Origin: Callorhinus ursinus
Lineage: Eukaryota > Chordata > Mammalia > Carnivora > Otariidae
Assembly (NCBI RefSeq): GCF_003265705.1
Contig: NW_020312935.1
Location: 7,038,245 to 7,102,244 of the forward strand
Direction: 5' to 3'
DNA: 64,000 bases
Below, one piece after another: positions 48,902 to 58,758 of the stretch. The notes below the pieces were generated by a model. The model saw nothing but the letters and a program-made list of their open reading frames with translations, did no database searches and was not told the DNA's origin. The position numbers and the translations under genes were made by a program. The number at the start of each line of letters is the position of its first letter. The stretch's first letter is position 1.

Positions 48902-50977
48902 TGAGGTTAATTTTTATGATTGTTCCACGTGTACTTGAAAAGAATATATAGCCTGTTCTGTTGGGTATAGGGTTCCATATGTTCTATGTATGTCATTGGA
49001 TCGGCTATCAATTGCTGAAGGAGGCACGTTAATCTACCACTTATGGTTGCTGTTTGCAGCATGTTGTTCTTCCTTATAAATAAGTTCATTTTTGTTTTTT
49101 TATATTTGGGGGCTATCTTGTTAGGTGCATACAAGTTCAGAATTACTATACGTGGTGATCTTTATAAACTTAAAAAAACACATAAAATTGGCTTAATCTG
49201 GTATTAAAACTATGCCAGTTTTCTTTTAGTTAGTATTTTCCTTTTATTATTTTTTCCATCTCTTATAGCTGGATTAAAAAATATCTATTCTTAGAGTCCT
49301 CTGTCTGTTAAGTGAAGAATATAGTCCATTTATATTTGTCACCATTTCTGATATATTTGGATTTATTTCTGCCATTTTATTTTATTTTTTCTATTTAACT
49401 ATGCCACATCCTTCCCACCCCCCCTGCTTTTCCCTTCTATGAATTAACTCTATTCTCTTTTCACTCTTTCCCCTCAATAGGTTTGATGTTATATACCCGG
49501 AAATTCTGTTCTTTGGCAGAATACAAAATTATGTTTTAATATGTTAGTGTTAACATTATTACCAAATGTCCTTCCAAATCAACGACTTTTAATTCTTATT
49601 GTACACCACTACCGTGGTCTTAACCTGTTACTATGTTGCTGCCGCTTCAGTTCTACCTTGTTTTAGTGTTCTCTCCCCACCTCCCAAAACTATTAATATA
49701 TTTTTTAAAACCTCAATTTTGTCTTAATGTTTATTTAGGTCAATCCACACGCTCACTAGGCTCTTTGCTTACTGTTCCTTTTTTACATGGCACACATTTC
49801 TTTTTGGTTTAATTTCCTTCTTCCTGAGGTACATCTTTTAGTAGTTCTTTCAGTGAGGGTCAGGGAAAAGAAATTGTTTCATTCGTTGTTTAAAAATATC
49901 TTTATTTTACTCTTGCCACCTCATCCCTTTAAAGAAATTATTCCAGTATTTTCTGGCCACTGTTACTGCTGTTGAAATATATGAAGTTATGTCTAGTAGT
50001 TTGAGGGGTTTTGTTGTCTTTGGTTTTTTGTTTTTTTTTAAGGTAAGTTGTCTTTTGGTTTAATTTTAAGTTTTCCTTTGTTTCTGGTGCCTCTATGACA
50101 TGCCTAGGTGTGGTTTTTGTGTTTATTTATTTTTCTTGGTACACCTTTGAGGTTTCATGTCTTTCATTGAATCTAATATTAGTTTGGCCACCTCAGCTCT
50201 TTTTTGGTCACTATTTACATGGAGTATCTTCCCATTTTTACTTTCAACTTATTTGTATCTTTGGACTAAAGTGAGTCTCTTATGTTCATATTGTATCAGT
50301 TTAAAATGGATCATTTAAAAAATCCATTCTGATAATCTCTGTCTTAGAGAGTTTAATCCATGTGCACTTAAAGTAATTACGGATAAGGACTTATTTCTGT
50401 CATTTTGATTTTTGTTTTTTATATATCATATCTTTTTGTTCCTCAATTCCTCCATTATTACCTTCTTTTGTGTTTAATTTTTTTGTAATGTACCAATTTC
50501 ATTCCCTTCTCATTTCTTTTTCTACATATTATTTAGTTAATTTCCTAGTGGTTACATTGGGGTTCCAATTAATATCTTAAATTTATAATAGTCTAGCTTG
50601 AATTGATACCAACTTTGCCTCAGTAGTACACAAAAACTGTTATCATCACAAATTATATCTTTACATACAGTCCCATTAACATGGATTTATAATTATTGTT
50701 TTATGCATTTGTCTTTTAAATCATATCAGAAAAAAGAAGTTACAAACCAAACATACAATAATACTGGCTTTTATATTTACCTATGTAGTTACTGTTATTG
50801 GTGTTCTTTATTCTTTTATGGCTTCAAGTTACTGTCTAGTGTCCTCTTATTTGAGCCTGAAGGACTCTCCTTAGCATTTCTTGTAGGGCAGGTCTACTAG
50901 CAACCAACTCCCTCAACTTTTGTTTTATCTAGGAATGTCTTAATTTCTCCTTCATTTTTGAATGATAATTTTGTTTT

Positions 50978-51084
50978 AAAAATATGGAACGCTTCACGAA
51001 TTTGCGTGTCATCCTTGCGCAGGGGTCATGCTAATCTTCTCTGTATTGTTCCAATTTTAGTATATGTGCTGCAGAAGTGAGCAC
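50978..51084 (-). pseudogene. U6 snRNA retropseudogene
   Basis: The reverse complement is a full-length, 107-nt U6-like sequence starting GTGCTCACTTCTGCAGCACA and keeping the ACAGAGA box and the 3' TTCCATATTTTT. By eye it differs from U6 at four positions: G to A in GCTTCGG, the following G to T, GAACGATAC to GAACAATAC, and ATGGCCC to ATGACCC. It lies inside an antisense L1 and is flanked by copies of ttgaatgataatttt (50,958 and 51,085), a target-site duplication. A retroposed copy without the U6 upstream promoter is expected to be inactive. Confidence 0.93.
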
Positions 51085-51101
51085 TTGAATGATAATTTTT
51101 T

Positions 51102-51675
51102 CTTTTTTTATTACTATGTTAATCACCATACATTACGTCATTAGTTTTTGATGTAGTTTTCCATGATTCATTGTTTGTGCATAACACTCAGTGCTCCACG
51201 CAGAATGTGCCCTCTTTAATACCCATCACCAGGCTAACCCATCCCCCCACCCCCCTCCCCTCTAGAACCCTCAGTTTGTTTTTCAGAGTCCATCGTCTCT
51301 CATGGTTCGTCTCCCCTTCCGACTTACTCCCCTTCATTCTTCCCCTCCTGCTATCTTCTTCTTTTTTTTTTAACGTATATTACATTTTTGGTTTCAGAAG
51401 TATAGATCTGTGATTCAACAGTCTTGCACAATACACAGCGCTCACCATAGCACATACCCTCCCAATGTCTATCACCCAGCCACCCAATCCCTCCCACCCC
51501 CCAGCACTCCAGCAACCCTCAGTTTGTTTCCTGAGATTAAGAATTCCTCATATCAGTGAGGTCATATGATACATGTCTTTCTCTGATTGACTTATTTCAC
51601 TCAGCATAACACCCTCCAGTTCCATCCATGTCATTGCAAATGGCAAGATCTCATTCCTTTTGATGGCTGCATAAT
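51102..51675 (-). mobile_element. Carnivore L1, 5'-truncated 3' end
   Basis: A T-rich start followed by the typical canine-type L1 3' UTR in antisense (taatcaccatacattacgtc, then the CCACCCCCC-rich block, then gtcatatgatacatgtcttt). It is flanked by ttgaatgataattttt at 51,085 and 51,676. About 570 bp, a strongly truncated and relatively young insertion. Confidence 0.88.
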
Positions 51676-51692
51676 TTGAATGATAATTTTTT

Positions 51693-51898
51693 AAAAAGAT
51701 TTATTTATTTATTTGCGAGAGAGCGCATGTGTGAGCAGAGGGAGGGGCAGAGGGACAGAGGGAGAGAGAGACAGAAAGAAGCACACTCCGCACTGAGCGT
51801 GGAGCCCAATGCGGGGCTCAGTCTCATGATCCTGAGATTATGACCTGAGCTGAAATCAAGAGTTGGGTGTTCAACTTACTGAGCCACCCGGGTGCCCC
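51693..51898 (-). mobile_element. Can-SINE in nested cluster
   Basis: Lies between target copies ttgaatgataattttt (51,676) and ttgaatggtaattttt (51,899). Confidence 0.95.
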
Positions 51899-51915
51899 TT
51901 GAATGGTAATTTTTT

Positions 51916-52110
51916 AAAAAAGATTTATTTATTCATTTGAGAGGGAGAGAGCACAAGTGCGAGCACAAGCAAGGGGGAGGGTCAGAAGGAGAGGGAGAAG
52001 CAGACTCCCCACTGAGCAGGGTGCCTGATGTGGGGCTCAATCCCAGGACCCCATGGTCATGACCTGAGCTGAAGGCAGACACTTAACCAACTGAGCCACC
52101 CAGGTGCCCC
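51916..52110 (-). mobile_element. Can-SINE in nested cluster, probably the last to insert
   Basis: Both flanks carry the variant ttgaatggtaattttt (51,899 and 52,111). Confidence 0.95.
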
Positions 52111-52154
52111 TTGAATGGTAATTTTTGAAGGATAATTTCAATTTTGAAGGGTAT

Positions 52155-52626
52155 TGTATTCATTTCCTGGAGTTGCCATAACAGTACCACCAACTAGGTG
52201 GCTTAGAACAATGTAAATTAAAAAAAAAAAAGAACAATACAAAGTTATCGTTTCATGGTTCTGGAGGCCAGAAGTCTGAAATCAAGGTGTTGACAGGGTC
52301 ATGCTCCCTCTGAAGGTGCTAGGAAATGATCTCTTCTGTCCTCTCTTCTAGCTTCTGGTAACTTTAAGCATTCCTTGGGTTGTTTCACCTTCCTATATTC
52401 TTCTTGTGTCTTCTCACATCACCTTTCCTCTGAACATGTCTGTCTCTGTGTCCAACTCTCCCCTTTTTATAAAGATACTAGTCATACTGGATTAGAACCC
52501 ACTCTAATGACCTCATCTTAAGTAGATCATCTGCAAAGGCCCTTATTTCCAAATAAGTTTATGTTCACAGGTACTGGGTATTAGGACTTCAACATATTTT
52601 TAGGGGACACAATACAACTCATAACA
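52155..52626 (+). repeat. LTR-like interspersed repeat, copy C
   Basis: Starts tgtattcatttcctggagtt, shares ttctggaggccagaagtctg and the terminal acaactcataaca with copy B, and has a short A-rich insertion near 52.22 kb. Confidence 0.65.
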
Positions 52627-52679
52627 CATAGCAAATTTAAAAGATTTTAAAATTTAAAAGAATTCTTAGTTGACAGGGT

Positions 52680-53560
52680 TTTGTTTTGTTTCTTTCAGGA
52701 CTTTACATCATTCCACTGCCTTAGGGCTCCATGATTTCTGATGAAAAATCAGATGTTAATCTTATTTAAGATCCCCTGTACGAAATTAGTTGCTTCTCTC
52801 TTGTGACTTTCAAGACCTTGTCTTTGTCTTTGGACAGTTTGATTATAATGTGTCTCAGTGTGTATCCCTTTGAGTTGATCCTACTTGGTCCTTTTTGGAT
52901 GTGCAGATTTGTATCTTTTATCAAATTTGGGAAGTTTTTAACCATTTCTGCGAATTTTGCTTCTTCCCCTTTATCTCTCTCCTCTTTTGGGATTCAGCAT
53001 ATTTTAATATACTTGATGGTGCCCCACAGGTCTCTTCAATTTTCTTCATTCCTTTTTTCTTTCTGTTCCTCAGACTGGATAATCTCAATTGACCTATCTT
53101 CAAGTTCACAGATTCATTCTTCTGCCTGTTCAAATCCACTGTTAAATTAATCTCATCAGTTTTTCATTTCAGTTATATTACTTTCAGCTCCAGAATTTCT
53201 TTTGGCTCCTTTTTATAATTTCTCTTTACTGATATTTTCTCCTTGTTCATGAATTGTTCCCCTGATTTTAGTTCTTTAAGTATTTTTAAGATAACAGATT
53301 TAAACTCTTTGTCTAGTAAGCCTAATATCTGGGCTTTCTCAGAGACAGTCTCTATTAATTTTTTTCCCCCACGAATGGGCCATACTTTCTTATTTCTTTG
53401 CATGCTTTATAATTCTGGGCATTTTGATTACTATAATATAGTGACTCTGTAAATCATATTCTTCTCCCTCCCCAGGATTTGTTGTTGCTGATTGTTGTGA
53501 GGTATAGGCATTTGTATATTTAATGACTTTTTTCTAAACTGTTTTTTTTAAAAGACTGTA
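52680..53560 (-). mobile_element. Antisense L1-like 5' segment
   Basis: Contains reversed phrases typical of old mammalian L1 5' regions (gactggataatctcaattga, tttcagctccagaatttctt). Related blocks occur at 33.6 and 54.9 kb. Confidence 0.65.
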
Positions 53561-54275
53561 TTCTTCCAGTGCTACCACTGAAGTCCCTTTTTCACTAGCC
53601 TAATGGTCAGGTAGTGATTTGAAAGAGATTTCCTTAAATATCCAGAAACAAACAAAAATACTCTCCCAGTCTTTGCAAGTTGGCTTTGTGTTGAGGCACT
53701 CCTTCAACACTTGTCTAGGCTGTTTAGAACTCTGTTTTCACTTGCTGCTTGTGCAGAGCCTAAAGGTCAGCAAGGTGCAAAAGTTTAGGGTCTTTTGTGA
53801 GTGTGTGTCCAGCCCTCAGCATGTGTGTGGCCTTCTGGATTCCCTGGTATGTGTGGTAGCTTTTCAAAGCTCTTATTCCCCACTGAATCTCCTTCCCTAG
53901 CCTCTTCCTTCCCAAACTTCTCGTCTATTGCTTGCCTCATCTGATTTCCCTTGCCTCAGGTGGTTATGGTTAGTAGATATGCCTTTAAAGGAGGCTGCTT
54001 CAGCTCTGAAAAAGCTCTGTGGCAGGTGAAACAAAGTCAAGTTCCTGGTCCCATCCCTCAAGGAGCCACCAGACAGGTAAAAACACACAATCATAATTTT
54101 TTGAGAACAAGGTCTCTATTGTTCCCTCTGCTACCAGCGAGGAATGTGACCAGGAATGTGGGCTATTGTCTTCATGGCTATGGACAAGCTAGGATGTGAG
54201 GGTTGGTGGGTAGGTACATTAAAATGCCACAAGACTCTCTTACCAAATTCAACAGCTTCTTTTTTCTTTTTTCTT

Positions 54276-54450
54276 TCTTTTTAAGATTTTATTTATTTAT
54301 TCATGACAGAGAGAGAGAGAGAGAGAGAAGCAGAGGGAGAAGCGGGCTCCCAAGGAGCAGGGAGCCCGGTGTGGGACTCGATCCCAGGACCCTGCAATCA
54401 TGACCTGAGCCGAAGGCAGACGCTTAACCATCTGAGCCACCCAGGCGCCC
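54276..54450 (-). mobile_element. Can-SINE
   Basis: Flanks caacagcttcttttttc on both sides. Confidence 0.96.
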
Positions 54451-54499
54451 AACAGCTTCTTTTTTCATTAAGCATTCCCCTAGTTGTTGTAAGGTTTGT

Positions 54500-54760
54500 T
54501 TTTTTTAAGATTTTTATTTTGTTTATTTGAGAGAGAGAGCACAAGCTGGGGGATAGGCAGAGGGAGAGGGAGAAGGGAGCAGGGAGCCCAACATGGGGTT
54601 TGATCCCAGGACCCTGAGATCATGACCCAAGCAAAAGGCAGATGCTTAACCATGCCCAACATGGAGTCTGACAAGGGGCTCAATCTCACAACCCTGAGAT
54701 CACGACCTGAGCTGAAACCAAGAGTCAGATGCTTAACTGACTGAGCCACACAGACGTCCC
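54500..54760 (-). mobile_element. Composite Can-SINE
   Basis: Two tRNA-like ends in one element (near 54,650 and 54,745). Either a SINE inserted into a SINE or an internal duplication. Confidence 0.85.
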
Positions 54761-54849
54761 ATAAGTTTTTTTAAATTAGATTCCAGAGTTCTGAAAAGGT
54801 TGATTCTGACAGTTTTTGTCAGTGTTGCCTTAGTGGAGAGACAGAGTTT

Positions 54850-55600
54850 TGGCGTTCGCAACTCTGCCATTTTTAGTGATGTCACTCATTAAATCTGGAG
54901 AGTTCTCAGTCATTTTCACTTTGAGTATTTCCCCTCCTCCATTCTTTTGAGCCTTTTCTTCTGGAATTCCTATTAGGCTAATGATGGACTTTCTCAATCC
55001 ATTTTCTCTATCTCAACTTCGCTCATATTTTCTCTCTTTATTTCTCATTGCCATATTCTGGGTAATTTCCCCACATCATTTGGTTTGCTAATTCTCCAGT
55101 TTTGTCTGATATGCTTTATAACCCATTTATTGACATTTTTATTTCAATAACTGTATGTTTAATTCTAGATATTATATTTTAGGGGCACCTGGGTGGCTCA
55201 GTTAAGCGTCTGCCTTTGGTTCAGGTTGTGATCCCAGGGTCCTGGGATCAAGCCCCGCGTCGGGCTCCCTGCTCTGTGGGAAGGCTGCTTCTCCCTCTCC
55301 CGCTCTCCTTCTGGTGTTCCCTCTCTGTCTCTCTGTCAAATAAATAAAATCTTTAAAAATATAGATATTATATTTTATACTTTAAAAAAGATCTTTTTAT
55401 TCTGTCCTCAGAATGTCTTATTCTGTTCTTAGAGCTCTGTTTATATCTTTGATTATTTTAAGTGTATTTCTTATTATTTTCAGACAGCTCTTCTATTAAT
55501 CTCATATTCTCAGGGTTTTAATCTTCCCATTTGTTGTGTTTGCTGATTCTCAATTCCTGGACATGGGGATTTTAAAATCAGGTGTCTTGTAGTTTTGGAC
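54850..55600 (-). mobile_element. Antisense L1-like segment
   Basis: Same reversed L1 style as the block at 33.6-34.7 kb (ggctaatgatggactttctc, ttctccagttttgtctgata). Interrupted by a sense SINE at 55.18 kb. Confidence 0.55.
55182..55364 (+). mobile_element. Can-SINE
   Basis: Flanks agatattatatttta on both sides. Confidence 0.96.
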
Positions 55601-55860
55601 TGTGAGTTTGTTCTTGGCAAGCCCCCTGCCCCCACCTGTCCTGTGAGAACCTCTTTATGCTTTGACTGGGACTTTGCATTTGTTTCTGTCAGGAGTCCCA
55701 GGGACATCATTAGAACATCATTAAGTTAGGATCCGATTTTATGCTAATTCCCAGGCACAAGTTTTCTAGGCTGCATGAAGGTTTCCAGGAGGAAAGTAGT
55801 TAACAATTCAAACCAAGTCCATACAAAATTCAGGCCCAAGGTTTCTATTTCTCAAGGTGG

Positions 55861-55940
55861 TCTTTCTTTTCTTTTTTCTTTTTTTTTCTTTCTTTCTTTC
55901 TTTTTTCCTTTCCTTTCCTTTTCCTTTTCCTTTTCTTTTC
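55861..55940. repeat. Homopyrimidine (T/C) tract
   Basis: About 80 nt of nearly pure T and C built from tttc and ttcc units. Confidence 0.93.
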
Positions 55941-56499
55941 CCACTCAAAGCTCAGACAGAGATGAACATGGCTTCTTGTTCCTGTGTCTTCTCTGCCTGT
56001 CTTCGCAGGGTGCTGGCTTATGCAGGGGTCTTAGTTCTGAATCCCCATCTTGCTCAGGACCAAGGCCTCACCTCTGCTAACTGAAGAGTGTATGCACATC
56101 CACACTCTTGCTTCCTGGAGGCAATACTTCATGGGCCAGTCCTACCCACACTTCAACAGCGGACTGAGCTCCACTCCTGTTTTTCATTTCTGGCACTTGT
56201 GTGTCTCCTTTTTTTTTTTTTTCCTGCTGGCTCAGACATTCATCTACTGCAGTTGTGTTTACATTTTCCCTAGTAGTTTTAGATAGGTGCAGTAGGAGGA
56301 TTTTCAGGGTTTATTGATTCTTCATTTTGTTGGAACTAAAAGTATCTTCTCAAGTTCTTTGGCTTTCCCTTTATTTTGTCCTCTGCTTATCCCTCTCCCA
56401 AGAGTCGTATTTGGTCCTCTTCTCCTTTCTCCCTATATTGGGGGTCCTCACCTACACTGCTGAGACCTATGAATCCCTGGGCCTTAGTCACTTTTGATA

Positions 56500-56645
56500 A
56501 GGAAGCAGAACTGAGTGCAGTTAGGGACTCAGAATCTACGGACAAAGCTGGGTTTGAATCCTTTTTCTGCCACTTGCTAGCTGAGTTACCTGGGGGTACA
56601 TGATGTGGCCCTCCTGAGACCTTTCATATGTAAGGTGAGTGAAAC
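56500..56645 (+). repeat. MIR
   Basis: Contains gctgggtttgaatccttttt and gccacttgctagctgagtta, the MIR A/B-proximal part. Confidence 0.65.
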
Positions 56646-56764
56646 CCCGAGTTTAGTGCCCTGGAGGTACACTGTGAATGTGCAGTGAGATGGAAGTTAG
56701 GTGGGTGCACTCTGTGATCACACAGGTGATGGCCAGGGATTCAAGGCCCTGAGTCCTCAGGCAC

Positions 56765-56850
56765 AGCATCAAGCACTTTGCATTTATTTCTCAGGCACAA
56801 TCGCATGAGAGGTTATTACTGTCCTCATGTTACAGATGAAGGAAACAGAG
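56765..56850 (-). repeat. MIR fragment
   Basis: Reverse core with catgttacagatgaaggaaa. Its end is cut by the following SINE region. Confidence 0.55.
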
Positions 56851-56882
56851 GGCAGTGGATGACTGCTTTGGGCTTAACATCC

Positions 56883-57087
56883 TTTTTTTTTTTTTTTTTT
56901 TGAGAGAGAGAGAGACAGAGAACATTCACATGGAGGAGGGGCAGAGGGAGAAGGAGAGAGAGAATCTTAAGCAGGCTCCATGCCCAGTGCAGAGCACTAC
57001 AGGGGCTCGATCTCACAACCCCGAGATCATGACCTGCGCTGAAATCAAGAGTTAGATGCTCAACCGACTGAGCCACCCAGTGCCCCT
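56883..57087 (-). mobile_element. Can-SINE, older copy near CMTM2 exon 2
   Basis: Flanks gcttaacatc on both sides. It lies about 490 bp from the splice donor of exon 2. Confidence 0.94.
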
Positions 57088-57572
57088 ATGCTTAACATCT
57101 TTTACAGGGAAAGTCACTGGAGATCTAAGACTGCTTTAGAAGGGATTTCTTTAAAATTCTCATTTTATTTTACTGATTTATTGGAAGATTGGTTTTCTTC
57201 TTTGAATCCTGGGGATGGGCTACGTTCTGGGGTGATCTCTCCACACTCAAGTGTGAGCTGGCACAGAAGTGGAAGGAACAGCTGGTTGCTATACGGCCCC
57301 TGCTCCCATGGAGAGCAAAGCTTCCAGAAAGCAAAGACCTCTTCCTTTGACCACCAGATAGGTAAGAAGCCCACCCTGCCCCCCAACCCCCAAGCTGCCT
57401 TTTCTACCTACCTTCAGCTGCTCCTACCCTGGCCCACCCGACGTGCTGAGCCCATGCCCTGGGCACTAATGTGGAATGTGGCGCATGTCTCTCTGTTCAG
57501 TCACTTCCAGGTACCCAAACATACGCATGAATGCATCCCAGCGGCAGGCACTCCCCACCTCCTCTCACTTAC

Positions 57573-57731
57573 AGAAATAGGCCACAGGATGAAGGGCATG
57601 TATCTGTTGATGGCGAAGGTGTAGATAATGAAGAAGAAGCAGAAGACGGACAACTCCATGGTGATGATGAGTGTCAGGAGAGGGTGCACGGTGGTCCCCG
57701 TGAACATTACCAGTGCAGCTATTAGGCAGCC
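57573..57731 (-). CDS. CMTM2: CMTM2 coding exon 2 (first two membrane segments)
   Basis: 53 codons, phase 0. It starts GCLIAALVMFTGTTVHPLLT and continues with LIITMELSVFCFFFIIYTFA and INRYMPFILWPIS before a gtaagt donor. The acceptor is a tandem CAGCAG: use of the second AG gives L-G as in human, and use of the first would insert one glutamine. Confidence 0.95.
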
Positions 57732-57876
57732 CTGCTGGGAGACATACACCTGAGCTATGGCAGAGGGCTCTTACTGGCTCTACAACCCTTCCCGAGCCCC
57801 TTTGGAGCCTGCTCCTTCTCCCTCTTCCCATCGTCGGACCCCCATCCCCCCGCCCAGGGATACCAGACCAACTTAC

Positions 57877-58170
57877 CAAGCTCAGGATCTTGACCTCAGC
57901 GTGCCCCATAACCCAAAACTCTTTATTGCTGTCCTTGAGTTCCCACTTGTAGCGGCGACACCCCTTCCTCATGCCCACTTCATCCTTGGGCTGCACTGAC
58001 TTTTCCTTTTTCTTGGGCCCCTGGTCTTTCTTGTCTTGGGGTTTGGGGTCCGATGACGCCGGAGGGGGCGGGGGCGCAGCTGCCGGCGCCGGGGGCGCAG
58101 CTGCCGGTGCCGGCGGCGCAGCTGCGGGCGCCGGGGCGGCCGCTTTGCCCTTTTTGCCTTTGTCAGCCAT
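57877..58170 (-). CDS. CMTM2: CMTM2 coding exon 1 (low-complexity N-terminus)
   Basis: 98 codons from an ATG in strong context (GGAAAGATGG) to a gtaagt donor. The lysine-rich start MADKGKKGKAAAPAP leads into alternating Ala/Pro blocks (about residues 10-38). A charged PKDEVGMRKGCRRYKWELKD segment then ends KEFWVMGHAEVKILSL. The GCRRYKWELKDSNKEFW block is diagnostic for CMTM2. The Ala/Pro repeats are GC-rich and likely to vary in length between species. Confidence 0.95.
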
Positions 58171-58650
58171 CTTTCCGTGGGAGTTCTTAACTTCTCACCG
58201 GCTGCCGGATCTCTCCTGCTGTCCCCGGATAGGCCTGGCCTCTGAGCGAGTCTGGTGCCCACCGACCCGCCCGGAGGTCCCGCTCAGCCAACGGCCAGGA
58301 GCCGGCGAACGCCAGTGCCTGGCGCTGCCCCGCGCGCCGCGTCTCCTCGCGCCGCCTCACCTGGCTCCGGGCCGACCCGGTCGCACCGCGAGGACCCCAG
58401 TGGGTGCCGGGCCGGCTGCCTCCAGGGCCACCCACCCCCCACGCGGGAGCCCCCGCCTCCCCGCCCTCCTCCCTCCCCCAGCCGTGGGCCGGTCGCGTGG
58501 GCGGGAACCCCCGCGGGTTCAAGGCCCTGGCCTCGGCCCTCTGGGGCAGCCTCGTCCCGCGCCGCGCGGGGCGCAGCGGCCGCGGAAAAAGGTAGCTCGA
58601 CTTTTACACAAGGCAACACGAGGAAGCAGAAATGTTCCCGATTTAGCAGC
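57990..58650 (-). promoter_or_regulatory. CMTM2: CpG-island promoter of CMTM2, between CMTM1 and CMTM2
   Basis: CpG-dense sequence covers CMTM2 exon 1 and the 588-bp spacer up to the CMTM1 terminal exon. No clear TATA box. Because both genes run the same way, the promoter must overlap or closely follow the CMTM1 3' UTR. Confidence 0.65.
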
Positions 58651-58656
58651 CCTGAT

Positions 58657-58662
58657 TTTATG
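58657..58662 (-). terminator. CMTM1: Candidate CMTM1 poly(A) signal (CATAAA)
   Basis: Reads CATAAA on the - strand, about 100 nt after the CMTM1 stop. I saw no AATAAA or ATTAAA between the CMTM1 stop and the CMTM2 start. A variant signal or transcriptional read-through into CMTM2 is therefore possible. Confidence 0.35.
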
Positions 58663-58758
58663 ATCGCGTGTGGGCCGGACAGGTGACAGCATGCAAGCTC
58701 AGTGGAGGGATTAGCGGGAGGGACGAGGCACAGACGCTCCTGTCCGCGAGGGTGGCAG

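Larger units (their letters stand above)
48019..50957 (-). mobile_element. Antisense L1 segments
   Basis: Long reversed L1 block (ccacgtgtacttgaaaagaa, ttcttgtagggcaggtctac) that includes endonuclease-region sequence at 48.9-49.1 kb. It continues past the nested cluster at 50.96-52.13 kb. Confidence 0.75.
41828..57572 (-). other. CMTM2: CMTM2 intron 2, 15.7 kb of layered retrotransposons
   Basis: Almost entirely built of antisense L1 segments, two sense L1 segments, Can-SINEs, an LTR-like repeat and a U6 retropseudogene. It expands the distance between two exons that elsewhere in the family are far closer. The individual elements are listed separately. Confidence 0.9.
41083..58170 (-). other. 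CMTM2: CMTM2 gene, complete coding span, four coding exons
   Basis: Joined - strand coding segments are 58,170-57,877, 57,731-57,573, 41,827-41,726 and 41,298-41,083, predicting 256 residues (human about 248). All junctions are phase 0 and GT-AG. CMTM2 is a four-span MARVEL protein. In humans it is mainly expressed in testis, and the rodent relatives have been described as androgen-receptor co-regulators. Intron sizes differ enormously: 145 bp, 15,745 bp and 427 bp. No disabling mutation was seen. The gene lies 588 bp downstream of the CMTM1 stop on the same strand. Confidence 0.95.
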
